The notes: generated from the letters alone by a model not told the origin. A stretch of 50,567 bases of DNA from Myxococcales bacterium (GCA_016794465.1 JAEUKA010000066.1:1-50567); one strand, 5' to 3'; positions 15,996 to 25,398 are shown, numbered from the stretch's first letter. Numbers and translations: made by a program.

Positions 15996-18179
15996 ATGCC
16001 GACCCTAACGCCTCTGTCCGCGATTCCTGTTCCCTCACCCCAGCCCGAGCAGACCTACACGCGGGAGCTGCTCGGTCGCCGCTTTTCCTTTGTCGGACTC
16101 AAGCGACTGCTTGGTGCGGCTGACTACAGCAAGGCCGGAGATCGCAGCGCCGGACTCTCTGCCCACAGTGAAGTGGAGCGCGAGGCTGCCCGATCGATCC
16201 TGTCCGAGCTGACTCTGGCTCATCTATATGAACATCCGCTCACCGACGACAAAGGACACGTCGATGCGGTGATGCGCGTCAACTATGACATCGAACAGGA
16301 GTCCTTCCGTGCGCTGTCCGGACTCACGCTGGGAGCGCTCAAAGATCACCTGCTGCAAGCGGAGGGGGTTGAGATTTCGCGCGTGGGCCAAGCGCTCACC
16401 GGGGTGATGGCAGCGGCCCTGACCCGCTTGTGTGATCCGCATGAGCTGATCTTTCTGTCTCAAAAGATCCATCGACCGACACAGGCCCGCACGCTGCTCG
16501 GTGCCCCGGGAACGCTGTCGTCGCGGCTACAGCCGAATCATCCTACCGATGATCTGCGCGGCCTGACTTTGCTGCTCTATGCAGGGCTGTCGATTGGATC
16601 AGGGGATGCGCTCTTGGGAGTCAATCCTGCCGTCGATACAGTGGAAAATGTCGCAGCGATTGTGAACCTGCTCGATCGGGTGCGGCGCACGCTCGGGGTT
16701 CCAACCCAGATCTGCTGCCTGGGTCACATAAAGACCCAGCTGGCGTGTCTTGCGCAAGGCGTCCCGATCGAGATTCTGTTTCAGAGTGTGGCCGGTACGG
16801 AATCGACGCTGGTTGGTGAGTTTGACGTGACCATTGAGCTGCTCGATGAAGCGTATCGGACGATGGCGGCACGCGGTCCTCTGCACGAACAAGCCCGCCA
16901 GTTTCTGTACTTTGAAACCGGACAGGGCAGCGAGTTCACGTACGGCAAGCACAACGGAATCGACATGAGCACCACCGAGGCGCTCTGCTACGGACTGTGC
17001 CGCCGCTACGACCCCTTTATGGTCAACAATGTCACCGGCTTCATTGGTCCAGAGACACACCTAGACAGCTTCGAGATGATTGTGTCGAACCTGCAAGATC
17101 ACTTCATGGGAAAGCTGCTCGGACTGCCGATGGGAATGGCTCCTTGCTACACGCTGCACTCGAGAATCACCCAGGAAGGACAGCAGCTGGCGACCGAGCT
17201 GCTCACGGCGGCGGGAGCGAACTACTACATGGATGTGTGCCATGGCAGTGACCGCATGCTGGCCTACTTCGATACCAGCGGACACGATGTCCAGACCCTG
17301 CGCGAGATCCACGGAAAGCGGCCCGGTGCAGAGTACTTGCAGTGGGCAATCGCACGCGGAATTTTTCAGGAAGAGAGCGGACGGATCGTGCGCGGAAGAG
17401 CGTGGGGAGACATCGGACAGTTTGTGTCACAAAGTGAGCTTGCGACGCTGCTCGCGGCGACCCCGGGGATGCACGGCTTTGCGACGGCAGGACCGCGACC
17501 AAGTGAGTCGGTGAGTCGCAGCAGTCGGCTCCATCAAGCGATCGCGCGCGAAGCCATCTATACCGAGCTGGAGGTGCAGTCTCTGCAAGCGGCGCTGCCG
17601 TTTCGGATCATTCACACTGCGGCAGGAAGCAAGGAAGCCCACTTACAGTCACCGGACCTTGGGGCACGACTCACCCAGCGTAGCGCGGACATACTCCTTA
17701 CAGAGACACATCGCGTCCAGATTGCGGTGTCTGATGGACTGAGCGCGGCGGCGGTTCATCACAACATTCCCGAGCTGGTTCCGGTACTCCTCGATGGCTT
17801 GCAGGGACTCGGGCTCAGCGTCGGGCAGCCGATCCTTGCACCCTACGGTCGGGTCAAGCTGGCAGAGTCTCTTCTGGACCGACTGGATGCCGAGCTGCTT
17901 GTCTACCTCATCGGGGAGCGTCCTGGTGGTGATGCCCAAGCGTCGTGCTCTCTGTCGGCTTACCTTGTGTATCGACTGCGTGATCCAGCGGTGCAGGAAG
18001 CCGCTGCGCGCTTTGCCCACTCTCCCAACATCCGCTTTGAATACTCTGTCCTGTCCAACATTCACCAAGGTGGACTACCCCCGTTAGAGGCCGGCGCGGT
18101 GCTGCTGGAAAAGATCCGCGACATCTTGCGCCATCAAGCGGCAGGGAATCGATTGACTGCGCTGCTGCACACTCATTAG
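15996..18179 (+). CDS. eutBC: Ethanolamine ammonia-lyase, fused large and small subunits (EutB-EutC)
   Basis: ATG 15996 has GGAGAG 3 nt upstream. The 727-residue protein converts ethanolamine to acetaldehyde and ammonia with adenosylcobalamin. Residues about 25-490 are EutB (FETGQGSEFTYGKHNG, NNVTGFIGPETH; a TIM-barrel large subunit). Residues from about 500 are EutC (SPDLGARL, VQIAVSDGLSAAAV, APYGRVKLAE, IGERPGG, SNIHQGGLPPLEA), which completes the B12 site. In most bacteria these are two genes; here the frame runs through without a stop or frameshift. The EutC N-terminal arm is shortened. No aldehyde dehydrogenase or microcompartment shell genes adjoin it. The TAG stop lies in the first unit of the 22-bp tandem repeat. 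Confidence 0.93.
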   Translation: MPTLTPLSAIPVPSPQPEQTYTRELLGRRFSFVGLKRLLGAADYSKAGDRSAGLSAHSEVEREAARSILSELTLAHLYEHPLTDDKGHVDAVMRVNYDIEQESFRALSGLTLGALKDHLLQAEGVEISRVGQALTGVMAAALTRLCDPHELIFLSQKIHRPTQARTLLGAPGTLSSRLQPNHPTDDLRGLTLLLYAGLSIGSGDALLGVNPAVDTVENVAAIVNLLDRVRRTLGVPTQICCLGHIKTQLACLAQGVPIEILFQSVAGTESTLVGEFDVTIELLDEAYRTMAARGPLHEQARQFLYFETGQGSEFTYGKHNGIDMSTTEALCYGLCRRYDPFMVNNVTGFIGPETHLDSFEMIVSNLQDHFMGKLLGLPMGMAPCYTLHSRITQEGQQLATELLTAAGANYYMDVCHGSDRMLAYFDTSGHDVQTLREIHGKRPGAEYLQWAIARGIFQEESGRIVRGRAWGDIGQFVSQSELATLLAATPGMHGFATAGPRPSESVSRSSRLHQAIAREAIYTELEVQSLQAALPFRIIHTAAGSKEAHLQSPDLGARLTQRSADILLTETHRVQIAVSDGLSAAAVHHNIPELVPVLLDGLQGLGLSVGQPILAPYGRVKLAESLLDRLDAELLVYLIGERPGGDAQASCSLSAYLVYRLRDPAVQEAAARFAHSPNIRFEYSVLSNIHQGGLPPLEAGAVLLEKIRDILRHQAAGNRLTALLHTH

Positions 18180-18285
18180 AACTTGATGCGTCGCAGCTTA
18201 GAACTTGATGCGCCGCTCGTTAGAACTTGATGCGTCGCTCGTTAGAACTTGATGCGTCGCTCGTTAGAACTTGATGCGTCGCATC
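18176..18285. repeat. 22-bp tandem repeat, five copies, at a convergent gene junction
   Basis: Five head-to-tail 22-bp units begin at 18176, 18198, 18220, 18242 and 18264. The shared core is TTAGAACTTGATGCG, then mostly TCGCTCG. Unit 1 supplies the TAG stop of eutBC. Unit 5 supplies the TAA stop and last codons (RRIKF) of the minus-strand SDR gene, so the extra units look like duplications of the SDR 3' end. Units 3 and 4 are identical, and unit 5 carries the palindrome GATGCGTCGCATC. Copy number is likely to vary between strains. There are no unique spacers, so it is not CRISPR. Confidence 0.9.
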
Positions 18286-19004
18286 AGGGCACGCGGCAAG
18301 ACCGAGATCGCAGTCATCACCAGCTCCCAGACGAGCGGCGTATAGACGACCGGTCGCGGACAGAGCAGCGCGGCCCGCACCTCTTTCGCCACCTGATCGG
18401 GCTCCCCCGCAAACGGAGGCGGACGCAGCCCAGCGGTCATGCCGGTCTTCACAAAGCCCGGTCGTACGCAGATAACACGCAGACCAGACGAGTAATATCT
18501 GTGATCAAGTCCGTTCAGATACGCCGCCAGTCCGGCCTTGCTGGCGCCATACAGCACCACCGGCTTGCGCGCACGATCTCCCGCGACGGAACCAAACACA
18601 CACAGCGTGCCGCCGCCTTGCGACAAGAGCAGCTTGCGCGCGGCTTCACAGAACATCACCGTGGCGACAAAGTTGACGTGCAGCAAGCGCTCGGTCCGCG
18701 CCGGATCGGCTTCCAGCTCTTCTTGCGTACCAAACAGACCCGCCGTCACCACCACCGCATCGATCTGTCCCAGCGCATGCTGGGCGTCGGCCAGCGCGGG
18801 ATCGAAGGTATCACTCTGTTCGAGATCACAGCGCGCCGTTCCGGCCACAGCGCCCTGCCCTCCGCGTACCACCAGATCGGCTGCACTGCGGGTCAGATCG
18901 GTAGCATCCCGACCGAGCAAAAAGACCCGATCGCCGCGCTCTGCACACAGGCGTGCCAGGGCTCGACCCATTCCTTTGGTGGCCCCCAAGATCACTACGT
19001 TCAT
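18264..19004 (-). CDS. SDR-family oxidoreductase, DprE2-like
   Basis: The 246-residue protein is a short-chain dehydrogenase. It has the nucleotide-binding motif VILGATKGMGRALARL at residues 4-19, a central VTAG, and the active-site YxxxK in YGASKAGLAAY. The start at 19004 fits the family; the frame open to 19085 is the antisense of the neighbouring gene. Its ATG overlaps the stop of the upstream DprE1-like gene (ATGA). This pairing is that of DprE1/DprE2, which together epimerise polyprenyl-phosphoryl-ribose to arabinose through a 2-keto intermediate. In this organism the sugar substrate is unknown. The last codons lie in the 22-bp repeat array. Confidence 0.85.
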   Translation of the reverse strand: MNVVILGATKGMGRALARLCAERGDRVFLLGRDATDLTRSAADLVVRGGQGAVAGTARCDLEQSDTFDPALADAQHALGQIDAVVVTAGLFGTQEELEADPARTERLLHVNFVATVMFCEAARKLLLSQGGGTLCVFGSVAGDRARKPVVLYGASKAGLAAYLNGLDHRYYSSGLRVICVRPGFVKTGMTAGLRPPPFAGEPDQVAKEVRAALLCPRPVVYTPLVWELVMTAISVLPRALMRRIKF

Positions 19005-20326
19005 GGCTTGTCTCCGAACAGTCGCACCGACTGCGCACTGCGCAGGTGATGATCGGGGTCCCACTTGTCGCGCACCTTTTGCCACGCAGAGAGACGCGGC
19101 TCCATCTGCGCAAAGTGCTCGGGACGGGTCAGCGCATCTTTGGTGAGGTAGATGCGACCCCCTTCACGAATCACCAGCTCATTGAGTCGATCGATATGTA
19201 CTTGGGTGTGATCACGCAGTGCCAGATCGAGCGCAATCGAAGTCCCCGGCATGGGAAACGACAGCATGCCTTTGCCCTGCGCTCCACAGTCTTTCAGCAC
19301 GCACAAAAAGGACGCTCCCCCTTGCGAGGTCAAGAGCTCTAGGAAGCGCCGCACGGAGCCTCTGCCCGCCGACGCTGGCAGCACCGCCTGATGTTGGGTA
19401 AAGCCGGCCTTCCCATAGATGCGATTCCAGTTCCGTATCGAGTCGAGCGGATAAAAGAACACTTCGGGAGAGACAAGGCCGCGCCGCACCTGCGGAACGT
19501 GCTGATGATAGACAGCGGCATTGAACAAACGGACGGACTGCTCGGACATCACCCACGAAGGAAGCTGAAACGGAACCCGCAGCCGCAGCTTGGGGGAAGG
19601 AGCCCGCTTGGGAGCCTCTGCTTCCGTCGCCCAGCGACCTCGATAGAGAATCCCTCGACCCATTGCGGGACCGCTCTTCAGACAGTCGATCCACGCCATC
19701 GTCATCGGATATTTCTCTGCCGCTTCCCCCAGTGCCCCCAGCAGTCGATCGAGATCGGGAACGCGCTCTGTCTCTTGATAAATCCAGCAGGAGGGAATCC
19801 GCGCCATCCGGAACGTCACTTCCAGAATGTGTCCGGTCAGTCCCATCCCACCAATCGTGGCGTAAAACAGATCGGGATGAAGCTCGGGCGAGCACTCGAC
19901 AATCCGACCGTCTCCGACCCGGACTCGCAGCGCGGTGACATGCTCACCAAAGCAGCCTGCGACGTGGTGGTTCTTGCCATGGACATCAGAAGCGACCATT
20001 CCGCCCAGCGTCACAAACTGCGTCCCCGGCGTCACCGGAACAAAGAAGCGACGCGGCAAAAAGATCCGATTCAGCTCATACAGAGACAGGCCGGCTTCGG
20101 CGCGCAGCAGCCCCGACGCTTCGTCAAACGCCAGGAGTCGATCGGCCAGGACCGTGCCCACCACCAGCGGCTGCGAAGCCGGTGGCACCGCCGAGTCTCC
20201 ATACGATCTCCCGAGTCCGCGCGACAGCGGCACCCCTTCCGTTGCAGAGACGAGATCTTCAGAGAGTCGCTCCTCCCCGAGCGTCCCTACCCCACCCCAG
20301 CCAGCAATTCGCGTACTAGCTCTCAT
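19001..20326 (-). CDS. FAD-linked oxidoreductase, DprE1-like
   Basis: The 441-residue flavoprotein of the VAO/PCMH fold shows the DprE1 pattern. It has GLGRSYGDSA near residue 40, then VTPGTQFVTLGGMVASDVHGKNHH as the FAD pyrophosphate-binding region, then VFFYPLDSIRNWNRIYGKAGF, and a C-terminus with GGRIYLTKDAL and WDPDHHL. DprE1 oxidises the 2-hydroxyl of a polyprenyl-phosphate sugar; the adjacent SDR would reduce it back with inversion. The gene lies 81 nt downstream of the helicase gene on the same strand. Arabinan-type synthesis genes are not seen nearby, so the cell-envelope role is inferred from the family. Confidence 0.88.
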   Translation of the reverse strand: MRASTRIAGWGGVGTLGEERLSEDLVSATEGVPLSRGLGRSYGDSAVPPASQPLVVGTVLADRLLAFDEASGLLRAEAGLSLYELNRIFLPRRFFVPVTPGTQFVTLGGMVASDVHGKNHHVAGCFGEHVTALRVRVGDGRIVECSPELHPDLFYATIGGMGLTGHILEVTFRMARIPSCWIYQETERVPDLDRLLGALGEAAEKYPMTMAWIDCLKSGPAMGRGILYRGRWATEAEAPKRAPSPKLRLRVPFQLPSWVMSEQSVRLFNAAVYHQHVPQVRRGLVSPEVFFYPLDSIRNWNRIYGKAGFTQHQAVLPASAGRGSVRRFLELLTSQGGASFLCVLKDCGAQGKGMLSFPMPGTSIALDLALRDHTQVHIDRLNELVIREGGRIYLTKDALTRPEHFAQMEPRLSAWQKVRDKWDPDHHLRSAQSVRLFGDKP

Positions 20327-20407
20327 GCGCTTGTTCTTCGCTTCCTAACATGTCACTCCATGCTCTATCAGGCTTCGCCGGGTTTGGGAAGCGATGGGAA
20401 GTAGGAG

Positions 20408-22588
20408 CTACTCTGACACGGACAGGGACTGCGCAATCAGGGCTTGGACAAACGCGGCCTCGTCTTGCGGATCTTTCTTGGGTGGCGGACCGTCGAGATC
20501 GCGGCAGGTCAATAGCTCAGCAGGAATGTCGTCGAGAAACCGACTTGGATGCTTGGGCCAGCCACCGCGTAGCTCGGAACGCGACAGGTACAGCTGGCTG
20601 CGCGCGCGGGTGATTCCGACGTAACAGAGCCGCCGCTCTTCGGACAGATCGGAAGCCGGAGTGTCTTCGCCCGGATCATTCCCTTCCGCAGGCCGCCGCC
20701 CCGCAATCGTATGGTCGGCTTCACGCGGTGCCAGCGATCGCTTGTGGGGCAGGATCTCTTCTTCTAGTCCAACAAAGAAGACCACCTTCCACTCCAGACC
20801 TTTTGCCCCGTGCAGCGTCGACAGCGTCACTTGATCTTGCAGCGAGTCATCGACATCTTCCTCCTGCGAGGAGATCGACAGCCGATTGAGGTACGCCAGC
20901 ATGTCAAAGTCCGCTCCCGCTTTCTCTGCATAGCGCTGCATGCTGCCCAGGAACTCGGTCAGGTTGCGCAGCCGCCACTCGGCCTGCTTCATCGTCGGTC
21001 CGGCCCGCACCAGATCATCTTGCACCCCGGCCTCTCGCAGCAATTCCTCGGCCACTTCCTTGAGCTTGCCGGGACCACTCTGCACATACAGCTGTTGAAA
21101 CTTTTCGATCGTGCGGACAAAGCGATGGAGCGCCGTCATCACCCGCGAAGACAGCGCTTCATGAGGCGGCGCAGCGTCGGAAGACTCACTCGCAAACAGA
21201 TCGAGCGATCCGGTCTTTTTGGCAAACAGCTCGCGAATCACTTCCCACAGCGACACATCGGCTCGCCGCTTCCGCGCCACTTTGTGAAGCTGTGACAGAC
21301 CTTCCATCGCTTGGGTGCCAATGCCGCGCGGCGGATAGTTGATCACTCGGCGCAGCGACAGCTCATCGTGCGGATAGGAGATCATCTTCAGATACGCCAT
21401 CGCATCTTTGACCTCTTTGCGATCAAAAAATGCTTGGCCACCAATGACGTGATAGTCGATGCGCGCCTGCCGCAGCGCTTGCTCGATCGCCTCGCTCTGC
21501 CGGCTGGTCCGATACAGCACCGCCACGTCGCGCAGATCGCACTTGTTTGCCATCACCAAGCTGTCGATCTCTTCGGCCACAAACGCCGCTTCCGCATCTT
21601 CATCAGGAGCCGTCACCAGCTGGATCGAATCTCCCGCGCCACGCTGCGTCCACAGGGTCTTGTCGTGCCTTGTGGCGTTCTTGGCAATCACCGCATTGGC
21701 CGCCGCCAAGATCCGCCCCGTCGAGCGATAGTTCTCTTCCAGCTTGATCACCGTTGCGCCAGGGAACTGCTTTTCAAACTGCAAGATGTTGCGACTGTCG
21801 GCCCCTCGCCAGGCATAGATCGACTGATCATCATCGCCGACCACTGCCAGGTTGCCATGCTGATGACAGAGCAGCCGCAGCAATTCCAACTGACAGTGGT
21901 TGGTGTCCTGATACTCGTCGATCATCAGGTAGCGGAAGCGGGTCTGCCAGCGACTCCGGACTCGCTCTTCCTCACGCAGCAGGCGCAGTGTCTCGACCAG
22001 CAGATCATCGAAGTCAAGCGCGTGCAGAGCCCGCATTCGCTCGACATAGCGCGGATAGACCTCGGCGGTGAAGCCATCGTACTCACTGACAAAGCGGGCC
22101 TTGCGCACCTGGGTGATGAAGTCTTGCGGAGTCAGCCCGGCATTCTTGGCGCGACTGATGCGACTGGCGATCGACTTGACCTCGAGCTTGCGACCGTCCA
22201 TGTGCGCGTGACGCAGGATCTCGCGAATCACGCCCAGCTGATCAGAGGTGTCATAGACCGAGAATCCCGTCGGCATTCCCAGTACCGCCTGCTCACTCTT
22301 TAAGATCAGGAGTCCGAGCGCGTGAAACGTTGACAGCATCACTCCGCGCGCGATGCCACCGACACACAGACGAGAGACTCGCTCGCGCATCTCATCGGCG
22401 GCCTTGTTGGTAAAGCTGACGGCCAAGATCGACTCGGGACGGACTCCTTTGTCGAGGAGGTGCGCGATCCGATAGGTGATGACGCGGGTCTTGCCAGAGC
22501 CGGCACCGGCCAAGACCAGCAGCGGACCCTCGGTGGTGACAACCGCCTTTTGCTGCGGCGGATTGAGGTCACTAAGCCGAATCGGCAT
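20408..22588 (-). CDS. UvrD/PcrA/Rep-type ATP-dependent DNA helicase
   Basis: The 726-residue superfamily 1A helicase starts at MPIRLSDLNPPQQKAV (ATG 22588). The frame extends to 22663, but that stretch overlaps the divergent peptidase gene. It has motif I LAGAGSGKT (residues 27-35), motif Ia SFTNKAADEM, motif II/III VVGDDDQSIYAWRGA, motif IV LEENYRSTG and motif V/VI LSTLHGAKGLEW and RRLCYVGITRAR, in order and intact. The family unwinds DNA 3'-5' in repair and replication restart. It is close to PcrA/UvrD in length. The region upstream of its ATG has no clear Shine-Dalgarno sequence. Confidence 0.95.
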   Translation of the reverse strand: MPIRLSDLNPPQQKAVVTTEGPLLVLAGAGSGKTRVITYRIAHLLDKGVRPESILAVSFTNKAADEMRERVSRLCVGGIARGVMLSTFHALGLLILKSEQAVLGMPTGFSVYDTSDQLGVIREILRHAHMDGRKLEVKSIASRISRAKNAGLTPQDFITQVRKARFVSEYDGFTAEVYPRYVERMRALHALDFDDLLVETLRLLREEERVRSRWQTRFRYLMIDEYQDTNHCQLELLRLLCHQHGNLAVVGDDDQSIYAWRGADSRNILQFEKQFPGATVIKLEENYRSTGRILAAANAVIAKNATRHDKTLWTQRGAGDSIQLVTAPDEDAEAAFVAEEIDSLVMANKCDLRDVAVLYRTSRQSEAIEQALRQARIDYHVIGGQAFFDRKEVKDAMAYLKMISYPHDELSLRRVINYPPRGIGTQAMEGLSQLHKVARKRRADVSLWEVIRELFAKKTGSLDLFASESSDAAPPHEALSSRVMTALHRFVRTIEKFQQLYVQSGPGKLKEVAEELLREAGVQDDLVRAGPTMKQAEWRLRNLTEFLGSMQRYAEKAGADFDMLAYLNRLSISSQEEDVDDSLQDQVTLSTLHGAKGLEWKVVFFVGLEEEILPHKRSLAPREADHTIAGRRPAEGNDPGEDTPASDLSEERRLCYVGITRARSQLYLSRSELRGGWPKHPSRFLDDIPAELLTCRDLDGPPPKKDPQDEAAFVQALIAQSLSVSE

Positions 22589-22636
22589 GGCTCGGCAAGG
22601 AAGCACAAGTTTCCCTTTCTGGCCAAATTTTTCGGA

Positions 22637-22642
22637 TATAGT
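22637..22642 (+). promoter_or_regulatory. Candidate -10 box placed for leaderless expression of the peptidase gene
   Basis: TATAGT lies 8 nt before the ATG at 22651, and no Shine-Dalgarno sequence precedes that ATG. Transcription from such a box would start at or near the start codon, giving a leaderless mRNA. No good -35 hexamer was seen. Confidence 0.35.
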
Positions 22643-22650
22643 CCGCCGCC

Positions 22651-24858
22651 ATGCTGTCCGCATTTACTCGTCATCCGTTTCGCTTTCTGACAGTCGGTGG
22701 CTTTCTCTCCGTCGGGCTCTTGGTCTGGGCACTGCCTCCCCAAGCAGGCGCTGGGGCCGCTGGCAAGGCCAAGACCCAGGCCGCTCCAGCTGGTGAGGTT
22801 GCCAAGCTGACCTATCCCGCCACCAAGACCGTCGATCACGTCGACGAATATCACGGGGAAAAGGTCAAAGATCCCTACCGCTGGCTGGAGTCGCTCGACT
22901 CGGCAGAGACGCGGCAGTGGGTCGAGGAGCAGAACAAAGTCACCTTCGGCTATCTGGAAAAGATCCCCGGTCGCGACAAGCTCAAGCAGCGACTCACCGA
23001 GCTGTGGAACTTCGAGAAATACTCTCCGCCCGTTAAGGAAGGCAGTCGCTACTTCTACAGCTACAACAGCGGCCTTCAGAACCAGAGTGCGCTGTATACG
23101 ATGTCGTCGCTGGATGGCACTCCGCAGCTGCTGCTCGACCCCAACACGCTGGCCAAAGACGGCACGGTTGCACTCGCGGGAGTCAACATCTCGCACGATG
23201 GCAACCTGATGGCGTACGGACTGTCAGCGGCGGGATCGGACTGGCAAGAGTGGCGAGTCCGTGATGTTCAGACTGGCAAAGATCAGCCCGACCTCCTCAA
23301 GTGGATCAAGTTTTCAGGGGTGGCGTGGACCCGCGATGCCAAGGGCTTTTACTACGGTCGCTTCGACGAGCCGAAGACTGCGGGCAAGAGCCTGGAAGAC
23401 GTGAACTTCTTCCACAAGCTGTACTATCACCGGCTTGGGACTGCGCAGGCGCAAGACACGCTGGTCCACGAGGACAAGGCGCACAAAGAGTGGCAGTTTG
23501 TGCCGCACGTCAGCGAGGACGGAAAGTACCTGATCGTGACGGTGGCCAAAGGCACTGACGACAAGTACCGCATCCTGTATCAGGAGCTCGACAAGCCGCA
23601 GAGCAAGCTGATTGAGCTGATCAATAACTTCGAGGCGGAATACAGCTTCATCGGCAACGACGGTCCGGTGTTCTTCTTTAAGACCGACCTTCGGACTCCC
23701 AAAGCGAAGATCATTGCGATCGATACCCGCAAGCCTACCGAGCGACGCGAGCTGGTTCCCGAGTCCGCCGATACGCTGCAGCATGTCTCGCTGGTCAACA
23801 GTCAGTTTGTTGCGACCTATCTGCACGATGCGACCACGCAGGTGAAGGTGTTTGATCTGACGGGCAAGCTGGTCAAAGAGGTGGCGCTGCCGGGGCTCGG
23901 GACCTCGATGGGATTTCAAGGTCGGCGCAGTCACAAAGAGACGTTCTTTGCATTCACGAGCTACAACACCCCAGCGACGATCTACCGACTCGATCTGACC
24001 AGCTTCGAGAGCAAGCTGTGGAAGCAGCCGCAGCTGAAGTTCCAGCCGCAGGACTATGAAACCAAGCAGGTGTTCTTCCCCAGCAAGGACGGGACGCGGA
24101 TTCCGATGTTCCTGACCTCACGCAAGGGACTGGCGCTAAACGGACAGAATCCAACGTATCTATATGGCTACGGCGGCTTCAACGTACCGATTGTGCCGGG
24201 CTTCAGCGTCGCCGACTTGGTGTGGATGGAGCACGGCGGACTGATTGCCTATGCCAACCTGCGCGGCGGCGGTGAGTACGGGGAAGAGTGGCATCGCGCC
24301 GGCACCAAGCTGCGCAAGCAGAACGTCTTCGATGACTTCATTGGCGCGGCTGAGTGGCTGATCAAGAACAAGTACACCTCGACGCCCAAGCTGTCGATTG
24401 CCGGCGGATCGAATGGCGGACTGCTGGTGGGGGCCGCGATCACGCAGCGACCGGACTTGTTCGGGGCGGCGATTCCGGCGGTGGGAGTCATGGACATGCT
24501 CCGCTTCCACAAGTTCACAGTGGGCTGGGAGTGGATTGATGACTACGGCTCGGCGGACAATGCCGAAGAGTTCAAGGCGCTCAAGGCGTACTCGCCGTAT
24601 CACAACCTGAAGCCGGGCACGCAGTATCCAGCGACGATGGTGACCACCGCCGATCACGATGATCGAGTGGTTCCGGGACACAGCTTCAAGTTTGCCGCCG
24701 CGCTGCAAGCGGCGCAGAAGGGACCGGCACCGGTTCTGATTCGCATTGATGTGCGCGCAGGTCACGGAGCCGGCAAGCCCACCGGTAAGCGCATCGAAGA
24801 AGCCACCGATCGACTGGCCTTCTTGGGCAAAGTCCTCGGCGTCGATTTCACCAAGTAG
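22651..24858 (+). CDS. Prolyl oligopeptidase (S9A family), exported
   Basis: The 735-residue protein has an N-terminal signal sequence (VGGFLSVGLLVWALPPQAGA), so the enzyme is probably periplasmic or secreted. Next come the N-terminal S9 segment (VKDPYRWLESLDSAET), a seven-bladed propeller and a C-terminal alpha/beta-hydrolase domain. The catalytic triad is visible: Ser587 in GGSNGG, Asp670/671 in DHDDRVVP and His705 in GHGAGKP. It cleaves peptides after proline. Signal-bearing S9A enzymes are frequent in myxobacteria and may serve nutrition on lysed prey (inference). The ssb gene follows by 12 nt. Confidence 0.95.
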   Translation: MLSAFTRHPFRFLTVGGFLSVGLLVWALPPQAGAGAAGKAKTQAAPAGEVAKLTYPATKTVDHVDEYHGEKVKDPYRWLESLDSAETRQWVEEQNKVTFGYLEKIPGRDKLKQRLTELWNFEKYSPPVKEGSRYFYSYNSGLQNQSALYTMSSLDGTPQLLLDPNTLAKDGTVALAGVNISHDGNLMAYGLSAAGSDWQEWRVRDVQTGKDQPDLLKWIKFSGVAWTRDAKGFYYGRFDEPKTAGKSLEDVNFFHKLYYHRLGTAQAQDTLVHEDKAHKEWQFVPHVSEDGKYLIVTVAKGTDDKYRILYQELDKPQSKLIELINNFEAEYSFIGNDGPVFFFKTDLRTPKAKIIAIDTRKPTERRELVPESADTLQHVSLVNSQFVATYLHDATTQVKVFDLTGKLVKEVALPGLGTSMGFQGRRSHKETFFAFTSYNTPATIYRLDLTSFESKLWKQPQLKFQPQDYETKQVFFPSKDGTRIPMFLTSRKGLALNGQNPTYLYGYGGFNVPIVPGFSVADLVWMEHGGLIAYANLRGGGEYGEEWHRAGTKLRKQNVFDDFIGAAEWLIKNKYTSTPKLSIAGGSNGGLLVGAAITQRPDLFGAAIPAVGVMDMLRFHKFTVGWEWIDDYGSADNAEEFKALKAYSPYHNLKPGTQYPATMVTTADHDDRVVPGHSFKFAAALQAAQKGPAPVLIRIDVRAGHGAGKPTGKRIEEATDRLAFLGKVLGVDFTK

Positions 24859-24870
24859 AGAGGATTTCCC

Positions 24871-25398
24871 ATGGCAGGTAGTGTCAACAAAGTCATTGTC
24901 ATTGGTCATCTCGGGGCCAATCCAGAGCTGAAGTACCTTCCGTCCGGTCAGCCGGTGTGCGAGATGCGCGTCGCGACCAGCGAGACGTACCGCGATCGCA
25001 ACGAGCAGCCGCAAGAGCGAACCGAGTGGCACCGCATCGTGGTGTGGGGCAAGACGGCGGAAAACTGCTCGAAGTTTCTGCAGAAAGGTCGCCAGGTCTA
25101 TATCGAAGGTCGGCTGCAGACGCGGTCCTGGGACGACAAGGAAGGCAAGAAGCAGTACATGACCGAGATCGTCGCCAACTCAGTGGTGTTCTTGGGTGGT
25201 GGTGGCGGTCGCGAAGAAGGTGCTCGCGAGAGCGGTGGCTATGCACCTCGGGAAGCTGCTTATGGTGGCGGAAGCAGCGGGGGCAATGGTGGCGGCGGTG
25301 GCGGCGGTCGTTATTCCCGTCCTGCTCCGTCCGAAGCCCCCCCTCCGATGTCCAGCGAGCCCGGCGACTTCGCCGCCGAAGACGACATCCCGTTCTAG
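24871..25398 (+). CDS. ssb: Single-stranded DNA-binding protein
   Basis: The 175-residue protein has an OB fold in residues 1-105 (NKVIVIGHLGANPELKYLPSG, WHRIVVWGKTAENC, GRQVYIEGRLQTR). A long Gly-rich flexible linker follows, then the acidic tip DDIPF that recruits repair and replication partners. AGGATTT precedes the ATG. It is 12 nt after the peptidase gene and ends directly against the stop codon of the convergent permease gene, with no bases between. Confidence 0.97.
   Translation: MAGSVNKVIVIGHLGANPELKYLPSGQPVCEMRVATSETYRDRNEQPQERTEWHRIVVWGKTAENCSKFLQKGRQVYIEGRLQTRSWDDKEGKKQYMTEIVANSVVFLGGGGGREEGARESGGYAPREAAYGGGSSGGNGGGGGGGRYSRPAPSEAPPPMSSEPGDFAAEDDIPF

Noticed and set aside
13016..18179. 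Ethanolamine microcompartment locus
   Set aside because: No shell protein, EutE/EutG or EutD-like gene is present around the permease, eutA and eutBC genes.
18176..18285. CRISPR array
   Set aside because: The 22-bp units are head to tail with no unique spacers, and no cas genes are present.
19391..22303. Long plus-strand open frames opposite the DprE1-like and helicase genes
   Set aside because: High-GC shadow frames; the products show no motifs and mirror well-recognised genes.
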